Below, piece after piece: positions 22,554 to 39,479 of a DNA stretch of 64,000 nucleotides. Positions within the stretch are counted from its first letter, which is position 1; every line of letters begins with the position of its first letter. Origin of the DNA: Blastomussa wellsi (Eukaryota; Cnidaria; Anthozoa; Scleractinia; Plerogyridae); the NCBI GenBank assembly GCA_947652115.1, contig OX393561.1:43742233-43806232 (forward strand), given 5' to 3'. Below the pieces are notes generated by a model, which saw only the letters and a program-made list of their open reading frames with translations, searched no databases and had not been told where the DNA came from. Position numbers and translations under genes: made by a program.

Positions 22554-25500
22554 GATTTCTGCTGAGAATTAATAATTTTGCCGAGAGTAGCAGAACATTG
22601 GTTGTGTTGTAGTTAAGTTCCCATATATATCTCCGCAGTAACGCAAGTTTAAATTGAGAAGCAAGCAGTTTTCTTTGCACTGAAGTGAGTAAAATTTTGC
22701 GCGTTTTTTCTCTGCGGCAGTGCGGGATTTTATTTTTTCGGAACGGCGACAATCCGCAGTGGCGGATCCAAGGGAGGGTCGGGGATCCGGGCCCCCTTTC
22801 CCTAGCCGTTTTTACTTCTCGTTTGGTGCTGAAATTTTCGCATCGACAGGATCGCCTACTATTACTCAACTTTACGCCCCCCCCCCCCCAGGCTTTTGTA
22901 CATTATGCTTTTGTTTCCTCACTAAAAAGCTCCAATTCTCCCCCTAAAATGCTCGGTCTCAAAATAAACTCAATAAAATGCTCGGATAATGCTCATCATA
23001 CAAACGGTTTTGCATTTTTAACATGGAAAACAAACATGGCCGCCTATACTCTTGAAACGTAAAACCGCTGACTTGTCCTCAGTCTCCACTCAGCTCTATC
23101 AGGATGGCATTTGCCGTTTTTGTGAATTTTGAGTATTAGTCTTCACTTTCTCAAAGTAAAATAATTTCTTTTTTCATTTTCTCGAAAAAAAAACTTATTT
23201 TCCAGGAAATTGCCACTAAAATGCTCGAATAATGCTCAATGCTTTTGCCTCACTAAAAATAGACATTGCTTTGTAACCAAGATGTTGAGGAGTTCAGTTT
23301 TACGTTTTAAGTGTAAAGGTTTTAAATCTGAATGTAAGTATAATGTACAAAAGCCTCCCTCCCCCTATAAAAAAAAGTCCGCAAAAAGTCCGCAAAAATC
23401 AAACTTTTACAAATGTCTATAGAAGACATGACGATCTCTTCATTTAGTGAAGACGATGTTGTTTTAGGTCCTGCGAGTGAGAGTTGTTAGAACAAAATCA
23501 AAGGCTCTTAGAGCCACCTCGTGGTATGGTGGAATGCAGAGATGGACTGGTTAAAAAGGATTTTTAAGGTGGCTGAACATAGTTTCCCTGAGTAGTCAGC
23601 GGTATTACCCATCTTGTCATGGCTTTTAATCATAAAAGCAAACATGATGACCAACTTGGCAGCAAATATGTCTTTAAAAAGCCTCACCAGCTCGTGAAAT
23701 GTGGATTACAGCTTTGCGTATTGCAAAGAGGGGTGAAATGCGACTGGTGCATGCGCAGTGTGATCAAAAATTGTGAGCGGGCCGTTACGTAAACAAATTG
23801 AATTTTCTCCAAATCGAGTGATTAGAAATTGATGATCTTTGGCATGCTTTCAGACAATTTTATGACTCGCAAACCTAAAGTATAAAAATGAAAATGTGAC
23901 AGAGGAAATCAGCGATACGCTTAGAATTAAATAGAACAAAATTTTTGCAAATACAGTGCGACCTCTATTAAGCGGCCACCATCGGGACTTTGCGCAAAAC
24001 GACGTTTCCTGACAGAGATTCCGGCTTGCGAAAAATTTACGAAGTACTCGAAGTGCTCGCTTCTGGCTACTCGCCATCTGTATTTTTCTAAAGTGCTCGC
24101 TGCTCGCAAGAAAAATTTGACAATTGCTCGTGCTCGCAAAAATAAACACACTGCTCGCATGCTCGCAAAGACCATTCGACGGTTACAATCACTACAAACG
24201 GACACATCGTAACTTCTAAGAGTACATTACCTGCAAGTTGTATTTAAATGCAGTATGATAGAACCATGCAAGGAAACCCTGCCTTTACTTCCACATAGCA
24301 AAGCGTACATACCATATAATTTCACAGCATAAATTTCTTCCTGCGTCTGAATGCATTCCTCGCTGGATTACAATTATCCTCATCAAAACGCAAACAAATT
24401 GTGTGTATAAATGTCAATCGATACAAATCTCTACGGGATTGATAGATATTTCAACTGTGTACCACCCCCACATATTCTCAAAGAAAATAAAAGAACGGCT
24501 ATGCGGAAAAAAGACGGTTTACTAGGGGATAGAGGGGGAACTGCCTTTAATCGCGTTTTAATGCATAAATTAATTGTCTTACAAAATAAAATCGAGTGAG
24601 TGAGTGACTGAGTGAATAATGGCATGAGTGAATATTCGGTCTACAATACCTTAATGGTATGCTTATGCATACCATGAGGTAACAGTGACTCAGATGTAAT
24701 CATGTTGTTAATAAAAACGTGGATCGCGCGGTTTCAAAGATAGCATTTGTTAATTCTGTTTATGACAAACCAAATTCAAAGGGGATTTGCAAGAAAATGT
24801 TACGTCAGCACTTTTTCCACATTTCAAACCTAATTATCTCGAATATTTGCGTGACAACCCTCAATTTTCTTTTTGGTTTCCTGTAGCCCTTGGTAAGATT
24901 GGCTTTTCTTGCATAATCATCATTCAACGGCCGGGAAAAATCCCGAAGTGTTAACCAGCACCGTCCTCAGTCTTTATTAAGTATCAGCTAAAATAAAATA
25001 ACTTAAACACTTTTGTTTCAAAACTGTGGCCATCGCCACTGTTATTTGAATCCACAGGGCTGAGTGGATACACCTTTTGTGCCTTATACAACAACCTTTC
25101 ACCTCAGTATGCAGTTAGCCTGTGTGCAAACATGTCCAATTCCTCAGAGAGAAATAAGAGGATGCATACATGCCAAAATGTAGGGCTGTAAATATATACT
25201 TTTTTTTTCTTTGAAAGGGCATGTCTCCGACTGAGTCACCATTTCGATCGGAAAAACTGTAGTGAGGTTGGACCCCCCAAGGGGTACTCCCATATACGGG
25301 CAATATAGGTATGTGCCGCGGGATAGGGTATGGTTTTTCTAGGTTCTCGTTCCTTAAATAGGGTATCATTTTCGCTTCTTTTGGCATCCTTCACGGTGTG
25401 ATCCTTAGATAGGGTACCTAAATTGTATTATTTGGCTATTTCGTAATTTACAGTGCGTATAAACACGCTAAACGAAAGAAAAACGGTCTGCCAAACTGAA

Positions 25501-26270
25501 AACGTTAAGGAACGACAAAAATTTGACCCGTTTACACCTTTCTTAGTTTTATATTTTTTCCTTGAAAGGGTGTCATTTTTCGGGTTTGGTCCTTAAATAG
25601 GGTCAGGATTTAAGAACCTTCACGGCACACACCTATCCAAAATTTAAGGGTGTACCACCCATGGGGGATCAGACGTCATGCTCGATAACATGTTGTCAAC
25701 ACAAAACATTGGCGTTGGCATGGAAAGATGTAAAAAATTTCTGTCCGACCACAGTTGGATTTCATCGAACAGTGGCAAATTTTGGTCGGCCATTGACCGA
25801 TGTCCGACTGTTTAATATTTGCAGCCCTGTAATGCAGTAACACACTCGTCTTGTGGCTATGAGCCAGTCTGTTCAAAGTCAGCTTTTCATAAGAAAGAAT
25901 AACTCCTGTCTCATAATCATGTTACAACTTATCTGTGTCTTTGGAAATCTTAAGTCACCATTTAAATCTTTTGTGCAGAATGAAAGGTTCTCAAAAAGGT
26001 TGCTCAGTTAAAACATAGTGATCCAATTTGAAAAACGGCATATCCACACCCCAATGTAGTCTCACAATGAATTCTAGCTCAGGCCTGCCATGAGAATAAA
26101 AATATCATTTCCTTGGGTAAAAATGTTTGGACTTCTTTAGCTCTTCTTTCTTCTTAGGACTGTAAACTCTTGAAGTACACATAGTATTTCACGCCCAATT
26201 GTCATTCTGTACATTGTTTGCATCCATACTTCCAGTGAAAGACTGTATTTAATTACGTTTCCTTCACATT
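22554..26270. other. Intergenic between ENY2 and CENP-T
   Basis: No gene recognised. Around 23953 lies 'cagtgcgacctctattaagcg', a sequence I associate with ends of Tc1-type elements. A C-run lies at 22876-22890, and (GAGT)-like repeats occur near 24594. A longer element with imperfect ends is listed separately at 25269-25670. Confidence 0.4.
25269..25670. mobile_element. Element with imperfect TIRs
   Basis: The left end GACCCCCCAAGGGGTAC and the right end reversed (GATCCCCCATGGGTGGTAC) correspond, and both ends carry 'taggt' followed by G/A and 'tgtgccg' internally. Several 'ccttaaatagggt' motifs recur inside (25351, 25591). Non-coding. Confidence 0.4.
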
Positions 26271-29200
26271 TCACTTTAGGACAATCTTGTTTCCTGCTTG
26301 CACTGTTGGTATGATTTCTTGTCTGTATTCTAATGGAAGGTATTTTTCCACCAGTGAGTACAATGACTGATTATCAGAAATGAAACCTTGCCTGAAAAGG
26401 AAAGAAGAAACAAGTGAGTCACAAGGCCTGTAGACACAGATCATTATTCCTCTAACGGAATGACTTTTCATTGAACTCTCCCTAAATTCTCTGGGTCTGC
26501 ATTGATGAGCTCTGAAAGCGCTATAATGGTTCACCATTGTAATGCTTAATTTCAGCCATCAGCGTGTTACCAAATAGTGGACCTTTCTGGGCAATGACAT
26601 AAAGATCCCAAACCTGCGATAATTATTATGATGATGACAACAACACAATGGCTATTGCAATCCGTTGTGTTGCTGTGCTGTGTTGCGATCTGATGTGTTC
26701 TGTTGTGTTCTGTTGTATTGTGTTCTGTTGTTCTGTCCTGTCCTGTGTTGTGTTGCGTTGTGTTCTGTTGTGCTGTGTTCTGTTGTGCTGTGTTGTACTG
26801 TGCTGTCCTATGTTGTGTTGTGCCCTGTTGTGTTGTTGTGTTGTGCTGTGTTGTGTTGTGTTGTGTTGTGTTGTGTTGTGTTGCTGTGCTGTGCTGTGCT
26901 GTGCTGTGTTGTGTTGTGTTGTGCTGTGTTGTGTTGCTGTGTTGTGCTGTGCTGTGTTGTGCTGTGCTGTGCTGTGCTGTGCTGTGCTGTGCTGTGCTGT
27001 GCTGTGCTGTGCTGTGCTGTGCTGTGCAGTGTTGTGCTGTGCTGTGCTGTGCTGTGCTGTGTTGTGCTGTGTTGTGCTTTGCTGTGTAGTGTTGTGCTGT
27101 GCTGTGCTGTGCTGTGCTGCGCTGCGCTGTGTTGTTTTGTGCTGTGTTCTTGTGCTGTGCTGTGTTGTGTTGTGCTGTGATCTGTTGTGTTGTGTTGTGT
27201 TGTGTTGTGTTGCGTTGTGTTGTGCTGTGTTGTGTTGTGCTGTGCTGTGTTGTGCTGTGTTCTGTTGAGTTGTGCTGTGCTGTGCTGTGCTGTGTTGTGC
27301 TGTGTCTGTGTTGTCCTATGTTGTGTTGAGCTGTGTGGTGTTCTGTTTTTTTTTCTGTGGTATAGGGCTGTGTTGTGTTGTGTTGTGCTGTGTTGTGTTG
27401 TGTTGTGTTGTGCCCTGTTGTGTTGTGCCGTGTTGTGTTGCGTTCTGTTGTGATGTGTTACGCTGTGCTGTGCTGTGTTGTGTTGTGTTCTGCTGTGTTT
27501 CGTTCTGTTGCGCTGTGTTGTGTTGTGTTACAATTTTTGACAAGTTATCAAAACTGTGTCTAGTCACCTTAAGCACCAGCAATGATGAGCCACCTGTTGT
27601 GTTGTGCTGTGCTATGTTGTGTTGTGCTGTGCTGTGCTGTGTTGTGTTGTGTTGTGTTGTGCTGTGCTGTGCTGTGCTGTGTTGTGTTACGCTGTGCTGT
27701 GCTGTGCTGTGTCTGTGTTGTCCTGTGTTGTGTTGTGCTGTGTTGTAGTCTGTTGTGCTGTGTTGTGTTCTGTTTTTTTTTCTGTAGTATAGGGCTGTGT
27801 TGTGTTGTGTTCTGTTGTGCTGTGTTGTGTTGTGTTGTGTTGTGCCCTGTTGTGTTGTTGTGTTGTGCCGTGTTGTGTTGCGTTCTGTTGTGATGTGTTA
27901 CGCTGTGCTGTGCTGTGTTGTGTTGTGTTCTGTTCTGTTTAGTTGTGTTCTGCTGTGTTTCGTTCTGTTGCGCTGTGTTGTGTTGTGTTACAATTTTTGA
28001 CAAGTTATCAAAACTGTGTCTAGTCACCTTAAGCACCAGCAATGATGAGCCACCTCAATTGGAACAGACTTTCTTTTACTAATCTGATAGATACAGACAT
28101 ACATGTATTCTGCCATATATACCACCACGGTGCGTAGAGGATAATGCAAGACAGTGCAATGTAATGCTAATAATAACAGTATAAATTCAGACCTTCTCAT
28201 GAGGAGTTCCACATCAGCAAGTTCAATAGTTGTTCTGTGAGCATGCCGACAGTAAGCCATCAGATCACTTGACACTTGTTTGAAAAACAGGTTAGACCTG
28301 TAAAATAACATGTTGTGAAATTGACCAATCAGAGGCGCTTTACCCAGTACACAAGGAGAAACAATCTCTACAACTAGCAAAGGAAAAAGTAAAAGTATTG
28401 CATAATTAGAGCCATAGACCCAGTCAGAGTGTAACCCATAATACTGCCCGATACGGCTGAGTATGCTGTTACCACCCCTTGTCTCATTACTCGCGAGACA
28501 AGATTCTCATCTCGAGAGACGAGTCTCTCATCTGGTCTCGCGAGAGTTAATGAAGCAGAAATTTTGGAATAAATTAGGTCCGATTATCTCAAAACAAAAC
28601 GCTTTCTCAAGGGAGAAAGACACAGATGACAGCGCTGTAATCCTACAGTAGGGTTAGCTGGTCAGTGTTGGTATAATTCACCCTTGACATACAGTAACAA
28701 GTTTGTTACAGGTATGAAGATCAAAGCACCACATAACTCAAACATAATGACAGCCCAGAATCCTTGCCCAGAGTGGATTCTTTGGTTCCTTTGATGCACC
28801 ATGATCCGAGTGATCTTGGATTAATCTGTTTAATAAAGAAACGCCAAATCACTTTTTCGGATTTAAGAATCCAATCTTGGATTTTTTTTAAGAAACGCAT
28901 CCTTAATTGTAGAATCCTGCAAAAATTAATACAAATTGGTTTTAACCTAAATTGTACCCTGTGTAGCTGGCGGTTAATTCTGGTAGTGCGCTCGATCAAA
29001 ACAACCAGTGAAAGCCGCTAAACCGGAATCTGAGAGGGCCTGAGGGAGAACACAGTGATTTCACTTCGCCTCTGAGCTTCGCGGTTTTCGCTGCTTGTTT
29101 CAATCAAGCGCGCCACAAAAATAAACTGCCAGCTAAATTGCATAGTTACCCATTTTCAGCAGCTTGTAGAGCTTCTTTAGATAGCTTTGCTATAGAAAAA

Positions 29201-29806
29201 TGTTGAAAAATACTCTTCACAAGAGCAGATGGCATTCTTGGTCCAGAAGGCCTCCTGGGTTACATAACAAAATGAAAACAGCTAATGCAAAATAGCCTCA
29301 TGTTATTAATTTATCTGTTAATCTGAGTTTATCTGCTCTTTCCTAATTTCTCCAACAGGGTCAAGGAGACAATCGACTATCTGATAAATCAGTCAACTAA
29401 CTGTTAAACATGAAAGTATGTTTGGGACACACATTACCCGCCCAAAAACTTGATGAAAACCCTATTTTTGCACTATTAAATGGTAATGGTAATGGATTTG
29501 TACAGTGCATTTTCCTAGTCAGGGGTGAGATCGGACCTCACCATGCAAAGTCACCTGTGGCAGCCACTATCAGTCCATTCATGATCTCACCCCACCCACA
29601 AAACCGATGAGTAGATAGGCAAACAGACCAAACCAAAGGGTACAGCACTCCGTGCCCTACCCTTTACGATTTGTGTGGGGTCTTTAATGGCCCCTACTGA
29701 CCCGTAACATTAAAGATGCAGGAGATGGGACCTACAGTTTAATTGTCCTTATCCGAGAAGACTAGAACATCTAACCATTTGCAGATGCAGTTAAAAAGGC
29801 AGCAAG

Positions 29807-29845
<39 letters not shown>

Positions 29846-31780
29846 TCTGGCACTCGAACCCGAGACCTCCAGCACAGTAGTCCGACGCTTTACCAACTGA
29901 GCTAATGGTTGGCGGTTGCTACTACCCAACCCCTGAACCGACCCAATACCAGGATGTGGTGATGTCAAATTACCGGTAATCATTGAAAATAATTTAACGA
30001 GTAATAATGCCTCATGCTTCACACTTACTTTTTTGAAGAACCCTTGGTTCCTGATTTTCCGACAGGAGGTTTCCCTCCAAAAAATGGTCTTTCACCAATA
30101 CATGTAGATCTAAATAAAAATAAATCATGTATTATATATTTCTTTATGTTTTAGTGTGGAATAAGGCAGTAAAATTAGTATTGCTTTGGTCAAAACACCT
30201 TTAGCTAATGGGTTTGTGAAGCTCAGCAACACTGTTCCATACCAAACCACCCACTGCAGAAAGAATCTGCAACAAGTTTCAAAATACTCGCACTGCAAGG
30301 CTCCATTTCTCATTAGGGGAAATGGAAATGACGTTGATGATTATGACATCAACGACGATGGTGGTGGTAGTGATGATGATAATATGATGATACTGATGAT
30401 AATGATGATGACATAAATTGTTATTACCGAATACAACAGGTCTGCAATGCAGGCAAAGGGCAGCAAAGGGTTGGACATAAGCACTCACCAATCACCAGGC
30501 GAGTCTCTGAAGTGTCGGGCAAGTGCATCACAGATCATTTGGCAAGTGCGACTTTCAGTGCCAAGAAATTATTTAAATTGCAAAGTAAACAATGTTTTCT
30601 TACATTCCATTTTGCCGAGAAAATCCCTAAACATAGACCCTATGCATAAATGGATGCCAATTATAAATTCTTTTGTGTGTATTTAGATTAGCCTCATTAG
30701 CCTCGATTAAAAGTAAAAATTCTTTTGATTACCAACTCAGAAACGAGGTTAGTAAGGCTAATTTAAATGAACACAAAATAATTTCAAACTGGCAGCTGTT
30801 TAAAATGCATAGGGTCTATAAACTTATCATTTCTATTTAAGTATTATAGCGGAGCCCCATACTCATATGGGAAAGAAAACGAAACCCATGAGTTGATTTT
30901 CTCATGGTCATCATTGCTAGCAGTATTTCTCGTGGGCGTGTACGCACGATGACAGCGATTACGGTGACGGAGTCGCGCAACATGGTGGCCATAAATAGCC
31001 ATGTCTTGTCAACACCTTGTCAGCCTTATCAGCTTACATCTTTGTTATAGGGCATCCATGTTGTGGTCAATTGACAGCTGTCAAATAGAGGTATCCGCTG
31101 ACCAATATCACAATATCTCAGGTTAGAACTCATTGAGGTAACATGTTTATGTTTAAGTTGACCGCTGACCAGGCATTCGTTTTCTTCATTGATCGCAGGC
31201 TCGGGTCCAACTTTTTTCTTCTGGCAGCACTTTTTAACTTTTTACGGTAATTCTTAGCGGAAATTCTGCAATTGGAGTTGACATTTTTGGTTGAGTGAAA
31301 ACTACTCCAGGTGAGTCCAACCCTGCAGCAGCCACAAAGCCTGTATCATCACCTCTGTACACAATGCCAATTTTTACAAGTCACACACAAAACCATGACC
31401 AGATTCTTTTTATTTATTACAACCTTTCTGCAATGTTCTGTGATCTGGACAACTGTTCTTTGACTCCTGAAGATACATCAAGAGGCAGCTGAGGAGTAAC
31501 GAGGTCTCTCCACTGGCGGGATGCCTGTGTTACGTTCCCTCTAATCACTGTGTCTGCTATAAGAGTTCCGTCTGTTGATGTGGAAGCTAAGTTATCAATT
31601 TCCTCTTGTATTTCTTGGCCACTCGTGCTGAAATTGAAGAATATAATAATAGAGTTAGAGAATTAATTTTGTTTTATCTCTTTTACATGTTTCAACCTCA
31701 AAGCACTGCTCTACTCCTTTAGCTCAGTTGGTAGAGCGCCGGACTGTTGTGTGGAAGGTCTCAGGTTCGAGCCCCAGACT

Positions 31781-31812
<32 letters not shown>

Positions 31813-33105
31813 AAGAATGTGCGGCCTTTGCAATGACATCTGCACATGGTTAGCCTTTTCGGATAAGGACGAAAAACTGGAGGTCCCATCTCCTGCATCT
31901 TCAGTGTTACAGCAAGCAGGGACGTTAAAGAACCCACACACTTCTCGCAAAGGGTAGGGAATGAGGTTCCAGGTGTTGTGTTCTGGCCTCGTATCACGGG
32001 TTGGTGCTTAACATAGGGATAACCTCACTGATCAATGATAATTAAAAGAAAAGACAAATTGAGAGTTGAGATGAGAATTCAATAAACCTTTCTTCAACTC
32101 TGCCCAATTATCAAACAGAGAGATTTTTGTGATCCTTGGCCAATGTTTCCCATTCGCTAGCATGGGAAAAGGCACACAGTTCAATATTTTACATGAGTAC
32201 TTGGTACAATAGGCCTTTTGGGTCCCTTGCACAACCTCAGCACAATCTTATAACATGTCTCATTCCAGCCTGCGCTGGGTCGTCCAAACAAAGAATGTGT
32301 CTTCAACCAGTAAAGTTTGCTGTACATGTATCTTTGGTTGGAATCCTCCAGCGTGGGAATAACAATAAGCTTGCCCTCCAACATGGCAGATTTGTACCTT
32401 GTGATTTTTGTTGCACCACTATTTTCTCTTTGATTTACAAAATGTATTTTATATTTGTTTTCATAAATATCACCATACTGTACACCAGAACAAAGGAAAA
32501 TATCAAATTCTACCAGGGATGAAGTCACACTACATGTAAGTAAAATTCTCACTTTTGAGGAGTCCCTTCATCTTCTCCGTAAGAGTCCAGAAGCCTTGAA
32601 GTTGATACTTCCATTGGGGTGACATGATGAGAGGTTGCCATTGTGATTGATTGTTCATGTGTAGTTCCCATGCCATCAGCAACAAGACTGGTTACAGGAG
32701 ATGTGTAGTTTTCTTCATCTGACTGCTGTGGTACATTTTCCTGACCAACATTTAAAAAAGCCGAGATCTCTGGGTTCTCTGGAGATTCTGCTAATGCTTA
32801 AAAAGGAAAAGAGGTTGATTCTAACACATCAATCCTTCATCGTTGCATTTTACATATTTTCTCACAATACAAGTCTTGTCACTCTAAAAGCATCATACAT
32901 CTTGAAGATGAAACTCTCAAGATGCAAGACACAACAACCTTCTGTTATTTAACAAATAAAGAAGCCTAAGCCATGTATTATACTGTCATAAAACACGACG
33001 GACATTTAAGAACAGCATTCCTTTCTACCACTTCTACCATACCTTCTACCTGTTTTGTACACTTCTACCATGGTACTTGCATTGTGCTATACACAAGGCA
33101 GGGTG

Positions 33106-33139
<34 letters not shown>

Positions 33140-35562
33140 AATTTTTTAAACCAGTTTGATTTTTATTTTCCTTAGTCTCTTGTTGATTAGCATAATCTGA
33201 AACAAAGGAAATCAATATCAAACTGGTTTAAAAAATTTTAACCAGGGATAAATTTAAACCACTACATATACATGTACATATTATTTAATACACCCAGATG
33301 TACATGTATAAATGGGTACTGGCAAAATAATGCTGTGAAGATAACCCTGCAATGAACTAGTTGTATCCCATCCAGGGGGGAGAAGATAATACTTTCTGTC
33401 ACTTCATGCTACAGAAACCACAGGCAGACCACCCGATGTTTGAATTTGTTGCGTGACACCGATCAATGGCGGTTACAATATAAATGAACACAAATAAGTT
33501 GGCCGCGATTTGCTCTAAATATAAAATTTTTCTCATGTTCAATAAACTTTCAGATGAAATGTTACATATGTAAATGAGTCTTGTGCACTACATTTTGCCC
33601 GTTCAGAGCCGTTTAAGGCGTCATTTTGCAAGATAATTTTTCGACCCATAGAAGATAATAGAGAGACAAGGTGGGCAGCATGACAGCCGGCATCCGCGAC
33701 CTTGTCCAGTTCAAGCGCAAACTGACGCTAAACCATCATAATTCTCACCTCGAAAATGCCGGCATCTGATCTACCACAAATTTCTTCATACTTGAGCCGA
33801 GCTTGAGCTTTCTCAATATGGTTAGTGCCAGATTCGTGCTCAAAGGAATCTGAAGAATGCGAGTCATTTCAAATCTACCAATGTAAGACGGCCTTGGGCT
33901 TTTGAACTGCCAACGAAAGCATGCATTGCGATGCGTTGATTGGCAGATTCGAATTGACTCACATTCCTTTGGGCAAGAATCTGACACCAATCATATTGAG
34001 AAGGCTTTTTTTGGACTTCAGTATCGCTTTGCTCAGAAACTTTTGGAAGGATGAAGCTCAAGCTCGGCTCAAGTACGAAGAAATTTGTGCTCGATCAGAT
34101 GCCGGCCGTCGATCACTGTATGCTGGTTTAGCGTCAGTTTGCACTTGAACTGGATTCTACAAGGTCGCGGTCGCCAGCTGTCCTGCTGCCTGCCTTGTTT
34201 CTCTACTATCTTCTATGGGGCGATAAATTATCTTGCGAAATGACGAAAAATAGCACACAAGACTCATTTAACATTTCATCTGAATGTTTATTGAACATGT
34301 AGGAAAAACGCAAAATTTAGAGCAAATCATGGCCAATTTATTTATGTACATCTATATTTCTTTTTTTACCGCCATTGATCGGTGTCACGCAACAAACTCA
34401 AACATTGGGTGGTCCACCTGTGCAGAAACTGGGACAAGGTCCTGCCTGATGGGCCACTAGGCTTGTATGCAGACTTTACCTTACCTTGCTTCTGTCAGCT
34501 GTGATTTTCCTTGATGTTACATTCATTTAGAATTTAGCGTCAAGCCTGGAAACTACATGTAGGTATCCAAAGCTATGAGCATGACTACAAATAACTTTTT
34601 ACATAAAACACAACAAATATAAATAGGCGTTCTTGAGGCTACATGTTCAAGTAGCACCTACCTTCTCGTAAGAAATTCTGAATTATGGTTCTTGGGGTAT
34701 TGTCATCAGTTTTACTTGCTGATCTTAATGTTCTTGTATTTGGCTCAGTTACTCTTTGTCTTTTTACTTTCACAACACTTTTGGCAACTGGAGCAGTTTC
34801 TATAAATCCTGCAATCTAAAGGATAAATATTTTTTTAAACAAGAAACAATGTATAAATAATTCATTGTTTATTTTCACTAATAATTTATTCAGAAAGCAA
34901 CCTTGCTCGTAATTTCAAATTTGTTTTGCACCAGACTGATGCTCCAAAGATATTCAGCAAGGATTTTTTTCATGTAATCCTTTAAAATACAAGGAATGCA
35001 CCTTGGGTCTTCAACTGAGTGCTTGGACGATTCTTGAAATTCCCCAACCAGTTCAGTACAGTACTCAACTCAGTCCAAACTGAATTACCATTGCTAGTTG
35101 ACAAACCAGTGGCATAGGTGTCCAATTACAGGTATCCAATTACAAAAAGTTGTAATTGGACAGCTGTTAGTTGTTTTACCACAGCTGCAGAAATTCCCGA
35201 GCACTCATTGACAATGTGATGAAGAAATTCATGGTCGATTACAGGAAAATCAAATTCACTGATTTGAAACAGAATTACTGTGTGCTGTTTCTCATAAAAA
35301 ATTTTGTCATAAAACTCACCAAAGTCCTAGGAGTTGCTGAGTCGTAAGGTGTAGAACTCTCTGGAGCTTTCCTCTTGTTTGCAGATCTTGACCGAGTGAG
35401 CACACGATTTGCTACTTCTGAGCGGGATGGAGGATTCATTGGAGTTTCCTCCACATTAGCTGCTCTTGGCGTTCTCCTCTGTCTTAATTTTACACTTTCG
35501 CCAATGCCCCCAGCCGTCAACACTCCACGGATGATTCCGCGAGGAGTTGCTTCGTCCTCCAT
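26271..35562 (-). CDS. CENPT: Centromere protein T (CENP-T)
   Basis: Eight coding exons splice in frame to 418 residues: 35562-35320, 34815-34662, 32796-32553, 31627-31424, 30109-30029, 29254-29150, 28297-28193 and 26391-26271. The C-terminal third is a histone fold: SALVKSIFQHFSIAKLS, SDLMAYCRHAHRTTIELADV, then ELLMRRQGFI and the family-typical KYLPLEYRQEIIP at the very end. The N-terminal region is basic and disordered, with three TPR-type motifs: TPRGIIRGVL (6-15), TPRTLIAGFI (77-86) and TPRTIIQNFL (121-130). In vertebrates CENP-T pairs with CENP-W through the histone fold at centromeric DNA. Its phosphorylated N-terminal TPRTLL-type motifs recruit the NDC80 complex, linking chromatin to microtubules. 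Human CENP-T is longer (561 residues) mainly in the linker. Introns carry SINEs, foldbacks and a minisatellite. It is head to head with PSMA7. Intact; the identity is from my own reading. Confidence 0.9.
26647..28010. repeat. Pentamer (TGTGC/TGTGT) minisatellite in last CENP-T intron
   Basis: About 1.36 kb of five-base units, mostly TGTGC or TGTGT with minor variants, strongly biased to G and T on the plus strand and nearly free of A. Two unique 68-bp islands (27529-27596 and 27988-28055) are identical copies, showing a 459-bp tandem duplication within the array; both are preceded by a related T8 tract (27346 and 27774). Every frame is open, giving long false Cys/Val/Leu frames on plus and Gln/His/Asn/Thr frames on minus. 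Confidence 0.95.
29636..29913 (-). mobile_element. tRNA-derived SINE
   Basis: Minus-strand element whose head (about 29913-29840) has TAGCTCAGTTGGTAAAGC and GGGTTCGAGTGCC boxes. The body matches the copy at 31714 ('aacactcagggtcttaaaataactgag', then 'gataaggac' and 'cctgcatctt'). Confidence 0.75.
30849..31290 (-). mobile_element. Second copy of the 2273-3153 element family
   Basis: It starts GCGGAGCCCCATAC like the TIR of the element at 2273-3153 and shares ordered blocks with it in reverse orientation. The right end has decayed. It is intronic to CENP-T. Confidence 0.5.
31714..31960 (+). mobile_element. tRNA-derived SINE
   Basis: The head has an A-box TAGCTCAGTTGGTAGAGC and a B-box AGGTTCGAGCCCC, and a body like the 29636-29913 copy. 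It lies in the CENP-T intron, opposite to the gene. The right end is approximate. Confidence 0.75.
33106..33270. mobile_element. Foldback MITE
   Basis: The arms start TATATGT and then GTGGTTTAAATTTATCC, and pair over about 50 bp with the reverse complement at the right, interrupted by one or two indels. Intronic to CENP-T. Confidence 0.7.
33280..34500 (+). mobile_element. SINE tail split by a foldback insertion
   Basis: The left part (33280-33418) has 'aaatgggtactggc', 'ccctgcaatgaactag' and 'tcccatccaggggg', the body of a common SINE. The tail resumes at 34423 with 'cagaaactgggacaagg' and 'gatgggccactaggct'. The two parts read as one SINE when the 1,004-bp insert is ignored. Confidence 0.65.
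33419..34422. mobile_element. 1-kb foldback element with arms of about 480 bp
   Basis: The left end CACAGGCAGACCACCC pairs with the reversed right end (CACAGGTGGACCACCC), and similarity continues almost to the centre near 33920. It is flanked by a 7-bp duplication CAGAAAC (33412-33418 and 34423-34429) inside a SINE. The arms contain no credible gene. Confidence 0.75.
35117..35166. repeat. Short hairpin related to 37641-37702
   Basis: 'gtgtccaattacaggtatcc' followed by the partial complement. A similar hairpin using the same words lies in PSMA7 intron 5 (37641-37702), so both are probably small copies of one foldback family. Confidence 0.5.

Positions 35563-39479
<3,917 letters not shown>

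Noticed and set aside
26647..28010. CRISPR array or telomeric repeat
   Set aside because: There are no repeat-spacer units and the pentamer is not a telomere motif; it is a simple minisatellite.
26648..28042. Several Cys-rich plus-strand and Gln/His-rich minus-strand frames
   Set aside because: Same cause: a pentamer array inside the last CENP-T intron.
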